A stretch of DNA of 64,000 nt from Sphingobium jiangsuense. Lineage in GTDB: Bacteria > Pseudomonadota > Alphaproteobacteria > Sphingomonadales > Sphingomonadaceae. The stretch lies in contig NZ_JACIDT010000008.1 of assembly GCF_014196495.1 (NCBI RefSeq), positions 173,291-237,290 on the forward strand, read 5' to 3'. Of this stretch, positions 50,481 through 57,752 are shown piece by piece. The notes beneath the pieces were generated by a model. That model made no database searches. It saw only the letters and a list, made by a program, of their open reading frames with translations, and had not been told where the DNA came from. The position numbers were made by a program, and so were the translations under genes. How positions within the stretch are numbered: position 1 is the first letter of the stretch; each line of letters opens with the position of its first letter.

Positions 50481-51152
50481 TCAACAGCCAAGCGCGCCGC
50501 CCCTGCGCCGCAGCCCCTCCGACAGCAGTGCGGAAAGGGCGCCCCCGGCGCGGGTCCAGTCGATCCCGCCGTAATTCAGACCCATGACGGTCGCGAGGCG
50601 CTCGCCATAGACCTGCGAATAGAGATAGGTTCCCAGCACCGCCGTAAGCGCCAGGAAGAAATCCTCCTCGTCCAGTTCGGGCAGCGCGTCGCGCAACAGC
50701 CGGACCAACCGCGCGCGGGTATCCGCGACCAACGGCCCCACCAGTTCGATCGCCTCGGCGGAAGGATCGATCAGCGCGCGGCAATAGACCCTGTGGCTCA
50801 AATGCTGGCCGTTTCGTCCTTCGGGCGCCAGCAGTGCGGGAATGAAAAATGCGTCCAGAATCGCACGCGGGTCTAGGCGGCCGTCCGCGCCGGACGCTTC
50901 GATGACATCGAAGCGGGCATTTTGCGCGGCATGGATCGGCCCGAAATGGCGGGCGAAAACCTCGGAGAAAAGATGCTTCTTGCCCGTCCAGTGGCGATTG
51001 AGCCGCGCCAGGCTGGTCTTCGCCTCGGCGGTGATTTCGCGGATCGTGCTGCGGTCATAGCCGTTCTGGACGAAGACCCGGTCGGCCGCGTCGAGAAACC
51101 GGTTCCGGCTTGCCTCCAGATCGGCGCGGACCGCCCTTCCTTCCTTCACCAT
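50481..51152 (-). CDS. TetR-family transcriptional regulator
   Basis: 223 residues. The N-terminal helix-turn-helix (FLDAADRVFVQNGYDRSTIREITAEAKTSLARLNRHWTGKKHLFSEVF) is of TetR type; the C-terminal part with LYSQVYGERLATVMGL is a ligand/dimer domain. ATG 51152 has GGAGAGCG in front; an upstream in-frame ATG at 51194 would overlap the divergent promoter. It likely represses the 4-HPA hydroxylase-family gene through the inverted repeats at 51181-51232. Confidence 0.85.
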   Translation of the reverse strand: MVKEGRAVRADLEASRNRFLDAADRVFVQNGYDRSTIREITAEAKTSLARLNRHWTGKKHLFSEVFARHFGPIHAAQNARFDVIEASGADGRLDPRAILDAFFIPALLAPEGRNGQHLSHRVYCRALIDPSAEAIELVGPLVADTRARLVRLLRDALPELDEEDFFLALTAVLGTYLYSQVYGERLATVMGLNYGGIDWTRAGGALSALLSEGLRRRGGALGC

Positions 51153-51180
51153 GCATCGCTCTCCATCGTCCAAAAAACTG

Positions 51181-51232
51181 TCTTGTGTTATCAATTTTAA
51201 ATGGATACATGAGTATCCAGATCAACACAAGA
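51181..51232. promoter_or_regulatory. Nested inverted repeats between TetR and hydroxylase genes
   Basis: Inner repeat TGGATAC-ATGA-GTATCCA (51202-51219, 7-bp perfect arms) lies inside an outer one with 9-bp perfect arms, TCTTGTGTT (51181-51189) and AACACAAGA (51224-51232). The outer right arm ends 17 bp before the hydroxylase start. This is a probable TetR operator, with the outer pair either a second site or part of a leader hairpin. Confidence 0.6.
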
Positions 51233-51249
51233 AAGAGGAGAGGCTATTC

Positions 51250-52710
51250 ATGGCGGCACGCACAGGAAAGGATTATCTATCGGGCCTGCGGGACGACCGG
51301 CAGGTCTGGCTCGGCGACCGCACCGTTTCGGTGCTGGACGAACCGGCCTTTCAGGGTTCGCTTCGGGGGATGGCGGGCTATTTCGACTGGCAGCATCAAT
51401 TTGCCGACGAATGCCTTGTCGACGACCCGGAAAAGCCCGGCGAGAAGATGAGCGCGAGCCTCATCGTCCCCCGCAGCAAGGAGGATCTGACGCGGCGCCA
51501 TGTCGGGCTGGAACGCCTCGCCCGCTATTCCAACGGCCTGCTGGGGCGCACGCCGGATTATGTGAACGTCGTGCTGTCGGGCCATGTCGCGCGCAAGGAC
51601 ATCTGGGACCGGGGCACCGACCCCGTCTATCATGAACGCCTCACCCGCTTCCATCGCGAGGTGGTGGAGGGCGACCTGTCGATGACCCATACGATCATCC
51701 ACGCCAATATCGACAAGGGGTCCGGCGACCTTGCGGGCATGAACGCCGACCTTACCTTGCGCGTCGTCAAGCGGACCGAGAACGGCGTCATCGTTCGCGG
51801 CGGCAAGGTTCTGGGCACGCTGGCGCCCTTCGCCGACGAGCTTTATGTCTACCCTTCCGCCCCGGTGCCGTCGGGCGCCGAGCAATATGCGCTCTGCTTT
51901 TCCGTGCCGATGAACACCAAGGGCGTCATCACCCTTTGCCGCGATCATTTCGGCACCCCCGCCGACGTCGCGGACGCGCCCTTCTCCTCCCGGTTCGACG
52001 AGCAGGACGCGTTCATCATCTTCGACGATGTGGAAGTCCCCTATGAACGCCTGTTCGTGGACGGCGACCTCAACGTCTACAACAATATCTCGCAGGGCGT
52101 GTCACCGGGCAACACCATCCAGCAGACGGCGATCCGCGCGATGGTGAAGCTGGAATTCGCCTATGACCTGTGCACCCAGATCGCCAGGGTCACCAACAGC
52201 GACAACCGGCCCGACGTCGCCGCCATGCTGGGCGAGATCCACACCTATATGTCGCTCACCCGCTCCGCCATCGTCGCGGCGGAGGCGGAGGCCCATCATT
52301 GGGGCACGTCCGGCGCCTTCTTCTGCAACGGCAGCATCGCCTCGCTGCGCTGCGTGATGCCGGGCTGGATGACGCGGGTGAACCAGATCATCAAGGCGCT
52401 GGGATCGCACAACCTGCTGGCGACCCCTTCCCTCGCCGCCTTCGACAATCCCACGATCGGCCCGATGCTGGAAAAATACCTCCCCGGCGCGAACGGCATG
52501 GAGGCCCGCGACAGGGCGCGGCTGATGCGCATGGCGTGGGACTTCGCCGGGTCGGCGCTGGGCAGCAGGCTGGAACTCTACGAGATGTTCTATCTGGGCA
52601 GCGCCGCGCGCGGCCTCCAGACCGACCATATGGTGGCCCAGCGCAACGGCTTCGGCGGTCAGGTCAAGGCTTTCATGCAGGAGGCGGGAATCATCGGGCG
52701 CGACGCCTGA
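51250..52710 (+). CDS. 4-hydroxyphenylacetate 3-hydroxylase family flavin monooxygenase (HpaB-like)
   Basis: 486 residues from ATG 51250 (AGAGGAGAGG upstream). It shows the HpaB fold order: GKDYLSGLRDDRQVWLGD at the N-terminus, MTHTIIHANIDKG in the acyl-CoA-dehydrogenase-like middle domain, and DDVEVPYERLF, NSDNRPDVAAMLGE and NPTIGPMLEKYLPG in the helical C-terminus. Such enzymes ortho-hydroxylate phenols using FADH2 from a separate reductase; no reductase gene is in the window. The family also includes 4-hydroxybutyryl-CoA dehydratase, but the Fe-S cysteine set was not seen. Controlled by the divergent TetR and ended by a clear terminator. Confidence 0.83.
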   Translation: MAARTGKDYLSGLRDDRQVWLGDRTVSVLDEPAFQGSLRGMAGYFDWQHQFADECLVDDPEKPGEKMSASLIVPRSKEDLTRRHVGLERLARYSNGLLGRTPDYVNVVLSGHVARKDIWDRGTDPVYHERLTRFHREVVEGDLSMTHTIIHANIDKGSGDLAGMNADLTLRVVKRTENGVIVRGGKVLGTLAPFADELYVYPSAPVPSGAEQYALCFSVPMNTKGVITLCRDHFGTPADVADAPFSSRFDEQDAFIIFDDVEVPYERLFVDGDLNVYNNISQGVSPGNTIQQTAIRAMVKLEFAYDLCTQIARVTNSDNRPDVAAMLGEIHTYMSLTRSAIVAAEAEAHHWGTSGAFFCNGSIASLRCVMPGWMTRVNQIIKALGSHNLLATPSLAAFDNPTIGPMLEKYLPGANGMEARDRARLMRMAWDFAGSALGSRLELYEMFYLGSAARGLQTDHMVAQRNGFGGQVKAFMQEAGIIGRDA

Positions 52711-52737
52711 TCCTCGCTCCGCCCGATCGGAAAAGGG

Positions 52738-52767
52738 GAGCGCGGCCGGTGGCTGCGCTCTTTTTTT
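52738..52767 (+). terminator. Rho-independent terminator after the hydroxylase gene
   Basis: Stem GAGCGCGGCC / GGCTGCGCTC with a GGT loop and one G-T pair, followed by seven T. It lies 28 bp after the stop. Confidence 0.88.
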
Positions 52768-52906
52768 GCGCCTGCTTTTGGCGGTCAGGCCCAGCGGCTC
52801 AGCAGATAATCGGGCGCGCGGAGGCGCGAAGGCACGGATAGCAGCGCGAAGCATTTTCCGGCGGCCGAGGCGAGGCGGCCCGGCTTCAGGGAACCTGCGG
52901 CTTTCC

Positions 52907-52930
52907 CTCCGCGTCTCCGCGTCTCCGCGT
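52907..52930. repeat. Three tandem copies of CTCCGCGT
   Basis: Exact 8-bp triplicate in the 320-bp convergent gap 52711-53030. The rest of the gap holds two terminators and GC-rich sequence without a gene. Confidence 0.6.
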
Positions 52931-52975
52931 GCTCCCCTTTGTTCAACGATCTTCACCGCCGATAGGGATCGGACG

Positions 52976-53011
52976 CAAAAAAGGGCCGGCTCCCATAGCG
53001 GGAACCGGCCC
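52976..53011 (-). terminator. Rho-independent terminator of the leftward MFS operon
   Basis: On the minus strand GGGCCGGTTCCC and GGGAGCCGGCCC pair around a 5-nt loop (one T-G pair) and are followed by a run of T. It begins 20 bp after the MFS stop. Confidence 0.88.
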
Positions 53012-53030
53012 CCCGGCGTCCTGCCCCCTT

Positions 53031-54227
53031 TCAGGCGGCCGGAGCGGTTTCCCGGCCGCGGGCGATGGTGATGAGCAGCCAGATCGACAGCGTCGCGATG
53101 CTCCATCCGAAAGCCAGCAGCAGCGCGAACGGCGTCCAGTCGCTTCCTTCCGCGAAGGTAAGCCAGATCGGCGGGTTGACGAAGGTGGCGAGCGCGCCCG
53201 CCTGATTGATCAGCGCGGTCGCCGCGCCCCGGCGCTGCGGTTCCGCCACCACCGGCAAGGTCGCGAGCAGCGCGGCGATCGCGGCTCCGGACGCGAAGAA
53301 CCAGCCGCCCAGCACGACATAGCGGACCGGGATATCGAGATGCGGGAAGAAGGACAGCATGCCCACCACGAAGCCCAGCGCCGCCAGCCCGGTGAACAGC
53401 AGATGCCGCCCGATCCCCTGCGCGAGGACGATGCCGACGAACAGGGCGCCGGGCACCATCACCAGCGTCATCGCCGCCACCATCTGCGACGCGGCGGCGA
53501 TGCTGATGTCATGCGCGCGGGCAAGATAGCGCGGGAAGGTGACGTTGGCGCCCAGCCCCATGCTGATCATCAGGAAGAAGGCGAGGCCGAGCAGCAGCAG
53601 CCCCGGCTTCGCATAGGCACCGCGCAGGTCGAGCAGCTGCGCGCCCAGGCCGGGGCGCTTTTCTCCCGGCGCGCCGATGCGCGGCTGAAGCAGCCCCAGC
53701 AGGCCCGCCCCCAGATAGAGCGCGCCGTGGCAGGCGAAGGTCAGGCGCCAGTCGGCGCTTTCCGCGAACCATCCGCCGATCGTCAGACCGACGGCGGTGC
53801 CGACCGGCATATAGGTCGCCCAGAGGGTCATCGCCGTGGTGCGCTTCTTGCCGTCCGTCGTCGCCATCAGCAGCGCGGGGCCAGCGGTGTAGATATGGAC
53901 GATCGCCGTCCCCTCGATCAGCCGGGCCAGTTGCAGCAGCAACGTGTCGGGCGCGAGGCTGTAGACGATATTGGCCAGCACCCCCAGCAACGCGCACCAC
54001 AGCAGGACGATGCGCGGGCCGAAGCGGTCGACCACCAGACCGCTGGGGATGGCGAGCAGCGCCGCCGGCACCGCGATCAGCGACACCAGCCAGCCGAAGG
54101 ACGCCGGGCCGAGGCCGAACCAATGGGCCAGATCGCCGCCCAGGGGAATGATCTTGCTGACGGTGGACGCTCCGCACACGCCGAACAGATAGATTCCCAA
54201 TATCGAAGCCCAGCTTCCCGCTTTCAT
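53031..54227 (-). CDS. MFS transporter (CynX/NarK-like group)
   Basis: 398 residues, 12 helices. ATG 54227 begins MKAGSWASILGIYLFGVCGASTVSKIIPLGGDLA; the signature loop GLVVDRFGPRIVLLWCALLG follows helix 2. It probably imports or exports an aromatic acid or aldehyde made in this region. Last gene of the leftward operon that includes the flavoprotein-cytochrome pair, ending at a strong terminator. Confidence 0.83.
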   Translation of the reverse strand: MKAGSWASILGIYLFGVCGASTVSKIIPLGGDLAHWFGLGPASFGWLVSLIAVPAALLAIPSGLVVDRFGPRIVLLWCALLGVLANIVYSLAPDTLLLQLARLIEGTAIVHIYTAGPALLMATTDGKKRTTAMTLWATYMPVGTAVGLTIGGWFAESADWRLTFACHGALYLGAGLLGLLQPRIGAPGEKRPGLGAQLLDLRGAYAKPGLLLLGLAFFLMISMGLGANVTFPRYLARAHDISIAAASQMVAAMTLVMVPGALFVGIVLAQGIGRHLLFTGLAALGFVVGMLSFFPHLDIPVRYVVLGGWFFASGAAIAALLATLPVVAEPQRRGAATALINQAGALATFVNPPIWLTFAEGSDWTPFALLLAFGWSIATLSIWLLITIARGRETAPAA

Positions 54228-54331
54228 ATCATGACCTCTTCTTCTGGCCGTCCGGTCCCGCGCCCGTCCGGCATCGGGGATCCGGAAAACCGGCCCGTCC
54301 TTCGTGCGCCGAGGCGGCGGCGATGCGGCGG

Positions 54332-54700
54332 TCAGGCTTTCATGCCGACCCGGAAAATCACCCCGTCCATCCTCGTCATTTCCGCGCGCATCCCGGATTC
54401 CCGTGCCAGCCCGCAGAGCATGTGCGCCTTGTTCCACCGCGCGAGCATGATCGCCCCGCCCGCCCGTTCGACCTCGGCGCGCAGGCCGTCGCGCCATTGG
54501 CGGACGGGATCGGCGAGCAGCGGCAGGCTGTCTTCCTGCCCCGTCAGCGCCGCGATGCGCCGGTCATGGGCCGCACCCAGATTGATGTCGCGCATCACCA
54601 GCGGGCGGCGCGCGCCTTCGAGGATCGATGCGGTTCCGGCCAGCCCGGCGGTCAGCCCCAGCGCGGTGACGGCCTGCCTGCGTGAAAGAAGGATCCTCAT
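54332..54700 (-). CDS. Small Tat-signal protein of unknown function
   Basis: 122 residues. N-terminus MRILLSRRQAVTALGLTAGLAG is a twin-arginine signal (SRRQAV...hydrophobic), so the protein is exported folded. The mature part has no recognised motif; it has a basic, helical look (DPVRQWRDGLRAEVERAGGAIML). The start overlaps the cytochrome stop (ATGA), so it is coupled to the flavocytochrome genes. It could be an assembly factor or small subunit of that periplasmic oxidation system. Inferred from position only. Confidence 0.7.
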   Translation of the reverse strand: MRILLSRRQAVTALGLTAGLAGTASILEGARRPLVMRDINLGAAHDRRIAALTGQEDSLPLLADPVRQWRDGLRAEVERAGGAIMLARWNKAHMLCGLARESGMRAEMTRMDGVIFRVGMKA

Positions 54701-55119
54701 TTCCGGCCCGCCTTTTCCAGATAGGCGGCGATGGCGTCCAGCTGCGCGTCGCTCACATCGCTGCGGGTGATACGCGGCATGTTGCCGATGCCGGCGCGGG
54801 CGGCGGTCTTGACGAAATCGGCCTGAAGGTCGGTCCGTTTCTCAAGCCATTCCTGCCCCTTCTCGACGCGGCGGGCCAGCACCACCGTGCCCATGCCGAA
54901 ATCGCGATGGCACATCGCGCATTTCTCCACGAACAGCTTTTCCGCATCCGATTTATAGCTGCGGTCCTGCATCGCATTGGCGCCCGCATTGGCCTGTTGC
55001 TTGCCCCCGGCGGGCGACGGGGCATTGCCCGTGCCCGCGCCGCCACAGGCGGAAAGCCCCAGCATCGCGGCAGCGGCGAACAGGGCAAGGCGCGCATTCC
55101 GCGCCTGAAACAGCGTCAT
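54697..55119 (-). CDS. Lipoprotein c-type cytochrome
   Basis: 140 residues from ATG 55119, which has AGGAGG 7 nt upstream. Lipobox LGLSACGG (Cys25), a Gly/Ala/Pro-rich linker, then a single haem site CAMCH with Met ligand candidates in NMPRI. 4-Cresol dehydrogenase has a cytochrome c subunit (PchC) as electron acceptor; this gene follows the flavoprotein by 11 bp and should have that role, but as a membrane-anchored lipoprotein rather than a soluble subunit. Confidence 0.85.
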   Translation of the reverse strand: MTLFQARNARLALFAAAAMLGLSACGGAGTGNAPSPAGGKQQANAGANAMQDRSYKSDAEKLFVEKCAMCHRDFGMGTVVLARRVEKGQEWLEKRTDLQADFVKTAARAGIGNMPRITRSDVSDAQLDAIAAYLEKAGRK

Positions 55120-55130
55120 CCCGTTCCTCC

Positions 55131-56678
55131 TCACGACCGCTTCTCCCTGCGATTGGCGGGCCAGATGCCGCTCTTGCCCGGCGACAATATGCCATTGGGG
55201 TCCAGCGCGTCCTTCACCCGCTCGTTAAGGCGGCGCAGCGCGTGATTGTTGAAATCGAACGTGTCGGCGATCAGGTCCATATAGTCGATATGCGTGCGAT
55301 ATTCGGCATAGCGCTTGGCGGTGGCGTCCTTGACCAGCGCGCGCATGAAGCTGTCCACCCGCTTCATCATGTCCGGGTCGTCGCGGTTGAACAGCAGCTG
55401 GTTCACATTGGTCATGTGGCGCTCGCCGATCGCGAAGCTGGGGTGATAATCCATCCCATATTCCGCATAGAGCGCCGAGGTCCGCCGATATTGGTCGAGC
55501 GCGAGCGCGCCGTTGACCGGCAGCACCGGCGAATAGCTGACATGGCCGCCCCGCCCGCCGAACCAGTTGGCGTTGGCCAGCGGATAGGTGACGGGAACGC
55601 CGGTCGCGGGCGATCCTTCGGGCGCATCCCCCTTCACCCAGCGGGTGGGCCGCATCGCCATGACGGGCTTGCCGGCGAACGCCTTTTCCACCACGCGAGA
55701 GGTCGCCTCGTTGATTTCCAGCGGCCCGTACCAGCGGACGGCGACGCCCCACCAGCCGATGTTGAACTTCTTCCTGATGGCGGTGATCACGCTTTCGGTC
55801 AGCGGCTTGCCCGGCTCCACCCATTCGTCGCGCAGCGTCAGCGTCGCCGCCGCGCGCAGCCAGTTGCCGATCGACGGCGACTGCTGGATGATGCCCTGCC
55901 GCCGCAACGGCGCGAGCGTGTCGATCAGCCAGCCCAGATCCTCCGGCTTGTCGACGTCGATATCGAACCCCAGCACGGATTCCGGTTCCGGCATCAGCCA
56001 CAGGCCCAGCTTCGTCACCACCCCGAAATTGGACTGGCAGAACATGGTGTCCCATGAAGGGCCATAGCCGGGCTTGTACAATTGCCAGTTGGGCGACCCG
56101 GACATCGCGCCCATGCCGGTGCGGACGAGATCGCCGTCGGGCAGCACGACCTCCAGCCCGCAGATCCGCGCGGCATGATCGCCATAGGTCGTATAGCCCA
56201 CGCCCCGGTCGAGCGCGTTCCCGGCGACCGACCCCCAGCTGTTGCCGGGAACGGACAGCCACAGGGGCAATTTATGTTCCTGTATGAAGTCGAACAGGTC
56301 GAAGAAGCTGACGCCCGGCTCCACCAATACCGTTCCGTTTTCCGCGTCGACCTCGATCTTCTTCATGCGCGACAGGTCGAGGACGATCGATCCCTTCACC
56401 ACCGGCGCGCTGCCGCCATAGCCGAAATTCTTGCCCCGGCTGATCGTCCAGAGCGGCACCTTGTGCTCATTGGCGATCCTGATGATCGCCTGCACTTCCT
56501 CCACCGTCGCCGGGGCGACCGCGCCCAGCGGCTGGTGGCTCGTCTCGTCAGCGGAATAATGGTCGGAATAGGCGATCCGGTCCTCTTCCGTGGTGAAGAC
56601 ATATTGGGCGCCGATCGCGCTTCCCATCGCGCGGAGCGCCCTTGCGATGCCTGCCGTATCAATGGCCGTTGAATTCAT
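55131..56678 (-). CDS. FAD-dependent 4-cresol dehydrogenase / vanillyl-alcohol oxidase-like flavoprotein
   Basis: 515 residues, the length of PchF/VAO/eugenol hydroxylase. PP-type FAD domain with SRGKNFGYGGSAPVV, LDLSRMKKIEVD, GNSWGSVAGNALDRGVGYTTYGDH and SNFGVVTKLGLWLMPEPE. The C-terminal part GYGMDYHPSFAIGERHMTNVNQL-like region lies near the flavin, where VAO relatives attach FAD covalently. These enzymes dehydrogenate 4-alkylphenols through a quinone methide, giving alcohols, alkenes or aldehydes. With the cytochrome gene it looks like the dehydrogenase (not oxidase) version. Substrate possibilities are 4-alkyl-, 4-allyl- or 4-hydroxybenzyl-type phenols. Confidence 0.85.
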   Translation of the reverse strand: MNSTAIDTAGIARALRAMGSAIGAQYVFTTEEDRIAYSDHYSADETSHQPLGAVAPATVEEVQAIIRIANEHKVPLWTISRGKNFGYGGSAPVVKGSIVLDLSRMKKIEVDAENGTVLVEPGVSFFDLFDFIQEHKLPLWLSVPGNSWGSVAGNALDRGVGYTTYGDHAARICGLEVVLPDGDLVRTGMGAMSGSPNWQLYKPGYGPSWDTMFCQSNFGVVTKLGLWLMPEPESVLGFDIDVDKPEDLGWLIDTLAPLRRQGIIQQSPSIGNWLRAAATLTLRDEWVEPGKPLTESVITAIRKKFNIGWWGVAVRWYGPLEINEATSRVVEKAFAGKPVMAMRPTRWVKGDAPEGSPATGVPVTYPLANANWFGGRGGHVSYSPVLPVNGALALDQYRRTSALYAEYGMDYHPSFAIGERHMTNVNQLLFNRDDPDMMKRVDSFMRALVKDATAKRYAEYRTHIDYMDLIADTFDFNNHALRRLNERVKDALDPNGILSPGKSGIWPANRREKRS

Positions 56679-56730
56679 GGGCTTTCCCCGATCCTTCCCT
56701 TGGTGCTTCCTCTTGCCGCAGGCGGCGGCG

Positions 56731-57615
56731 TCATCCCGCGTAGCGCGGTTCGGGCAGGCCCCGCGCGCCCAGCCCCTCGATGACGAAGGTGCGCCCGCCC
56801 AGTTCTTCGGCCGGCTTGTCCATCCCCAACGCCTTCAGCGCCAGCGGATCGATGCTGGTCACGTAGAGAAGGTCGAGGTCCGGCCCGCCGAACATCACGC
56901 TGGCCGTCAGCGTGATGCCGGGAACCTCGACGATCCGCTCGATCCGGCCGTCGGGGCGATAGGCGACGACCTTGCCCCCTTCGCAGATCGCCATCCACAT
57001 CAGGCCGTCGGCATCGACCGTCGCCCCGTCGGGAATGCCGCCCAGTTCCTGCGTGGTGGCGAACAGCCTGCGGTTGGCCGTGCGCCCCGTTTCGATATCA
57101 TAATCGAACGCATAGATGCTGTGCCGCCCGCTGTCGGAGAAATAGAAGGTGCGGTCGTCCGGCGACCAGCACGGGCCGTTGCTGATGATGATGTCGCTGT
57201 CGATCGGGGTGAGGCGGTGATCGACGTCGAAGCTGTAGATCGTCCCCAGCGGCTCCTTCGCCATGCTGTCGGTGGTGCCGACGATGAAGCGGCCGCGCCG
57301 GTCGACCTTGCCGTCGTTGAACTGCACCCGCCGGTCCAGCCCTTCCGGGCGGTGGAGCGGCGTCACCGCGCCGGTTTCGAAATCCAGCCCGTAAAGGCCG
57401 TCCGCCAGCGCGACCAGCGCGCCGCCGTCGCGGCGCAGCGCCATCGAGCCGATTACCCCCGGCACGTCCCAGCTGCGCACGGCGCCGGACGCATGATCGA
57501 GGCGATGAACCTTCCGGCCCACGATATCGACATAATAGAGCGCCTGGTCCTGCACATCCCAGACCGGCCCTTCGCCGACCAGGCAGCGCGGCGCATCCAA
57601 CGCATGAATCTTCAT
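56731..57615 (-). CDS. SMP-30/gluconolactonase/LRE family protein
   Basis: 294 residues, six-bladed propeller. Metal ligands are in the usual places: E in LVGEGPVWD, N in ISNGPCWSPDD, D in GIPDGATVDADG. Such proteins are Ca/Zn-dependent lactonases. Start ATG 57615 behind GGGAGGGG. Placed between the TonB receptor and the flavoprotein, so a lactone or ester intermediate may occur, or it acts as a binding protein. The real substrate is open. Confidence 0.83.
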   Translation of the reverse strand: MKIHALDAPRCLVGEGPVWDVQDQALYYVDIVGRKVHRLDHASGAVRSWDVPGVIGSMALRRDGGALVALADGLYGLDFETGAVTPLHRPEGLDRRVQFNDGKVDRRGRFIVGTTDSMAKEPLGTIYSFDVDHRLTPIDSDIIISNGPCWSPDDRTFYFSDSGRHSIYAFDYDIETGRTANRRLFATTQELGGIPDGATVDADGLMWMAICEGGKVVAYRPDGRIERIVEVPGITLTASVMFGGPDLDLLYVTSIDPLALKALGMDKPAEELGGRTFVIEGLGARGLPEPRYAG

Positions 57616-57714
57616 CCATCCCCTCCCAATCCGTCCCGCCGCGGACCGGCGGCGCGCGCCTGTCCTTCCCGCCGGTCTTTCGGAACGCTATTCCATTCCA
57701 CTACAATAGCAATG

Positions 57715-57748
57715 CCGTCCGGCGCGGACCGCGATCCGCGCCGGACGG
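57715..57748 (-). terminator. 14-bp perfect hairpin after the TonB receptor gene
   Basis: CCGTCCGGCGCGGA and TCCGCGCCGGACGG with a 6-nt loop, 4 bp after the TonB stop. No T-run follows, so it may be a weak terminator or an mRNA stabiliser that keeps receptor transcript above that of the downstream genes. Confidence 0.5.
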
Positions 57749-57752
57749 GCCT

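Noticed and set aside
51250..52710. Reading as 4-hydroxybutyryl-CoA dehydratase
   Set aside because: Same superfamily, but the Fe-S ligand set (three Cys and a His) was not found; the phenol-hydroxylase reading fits better.
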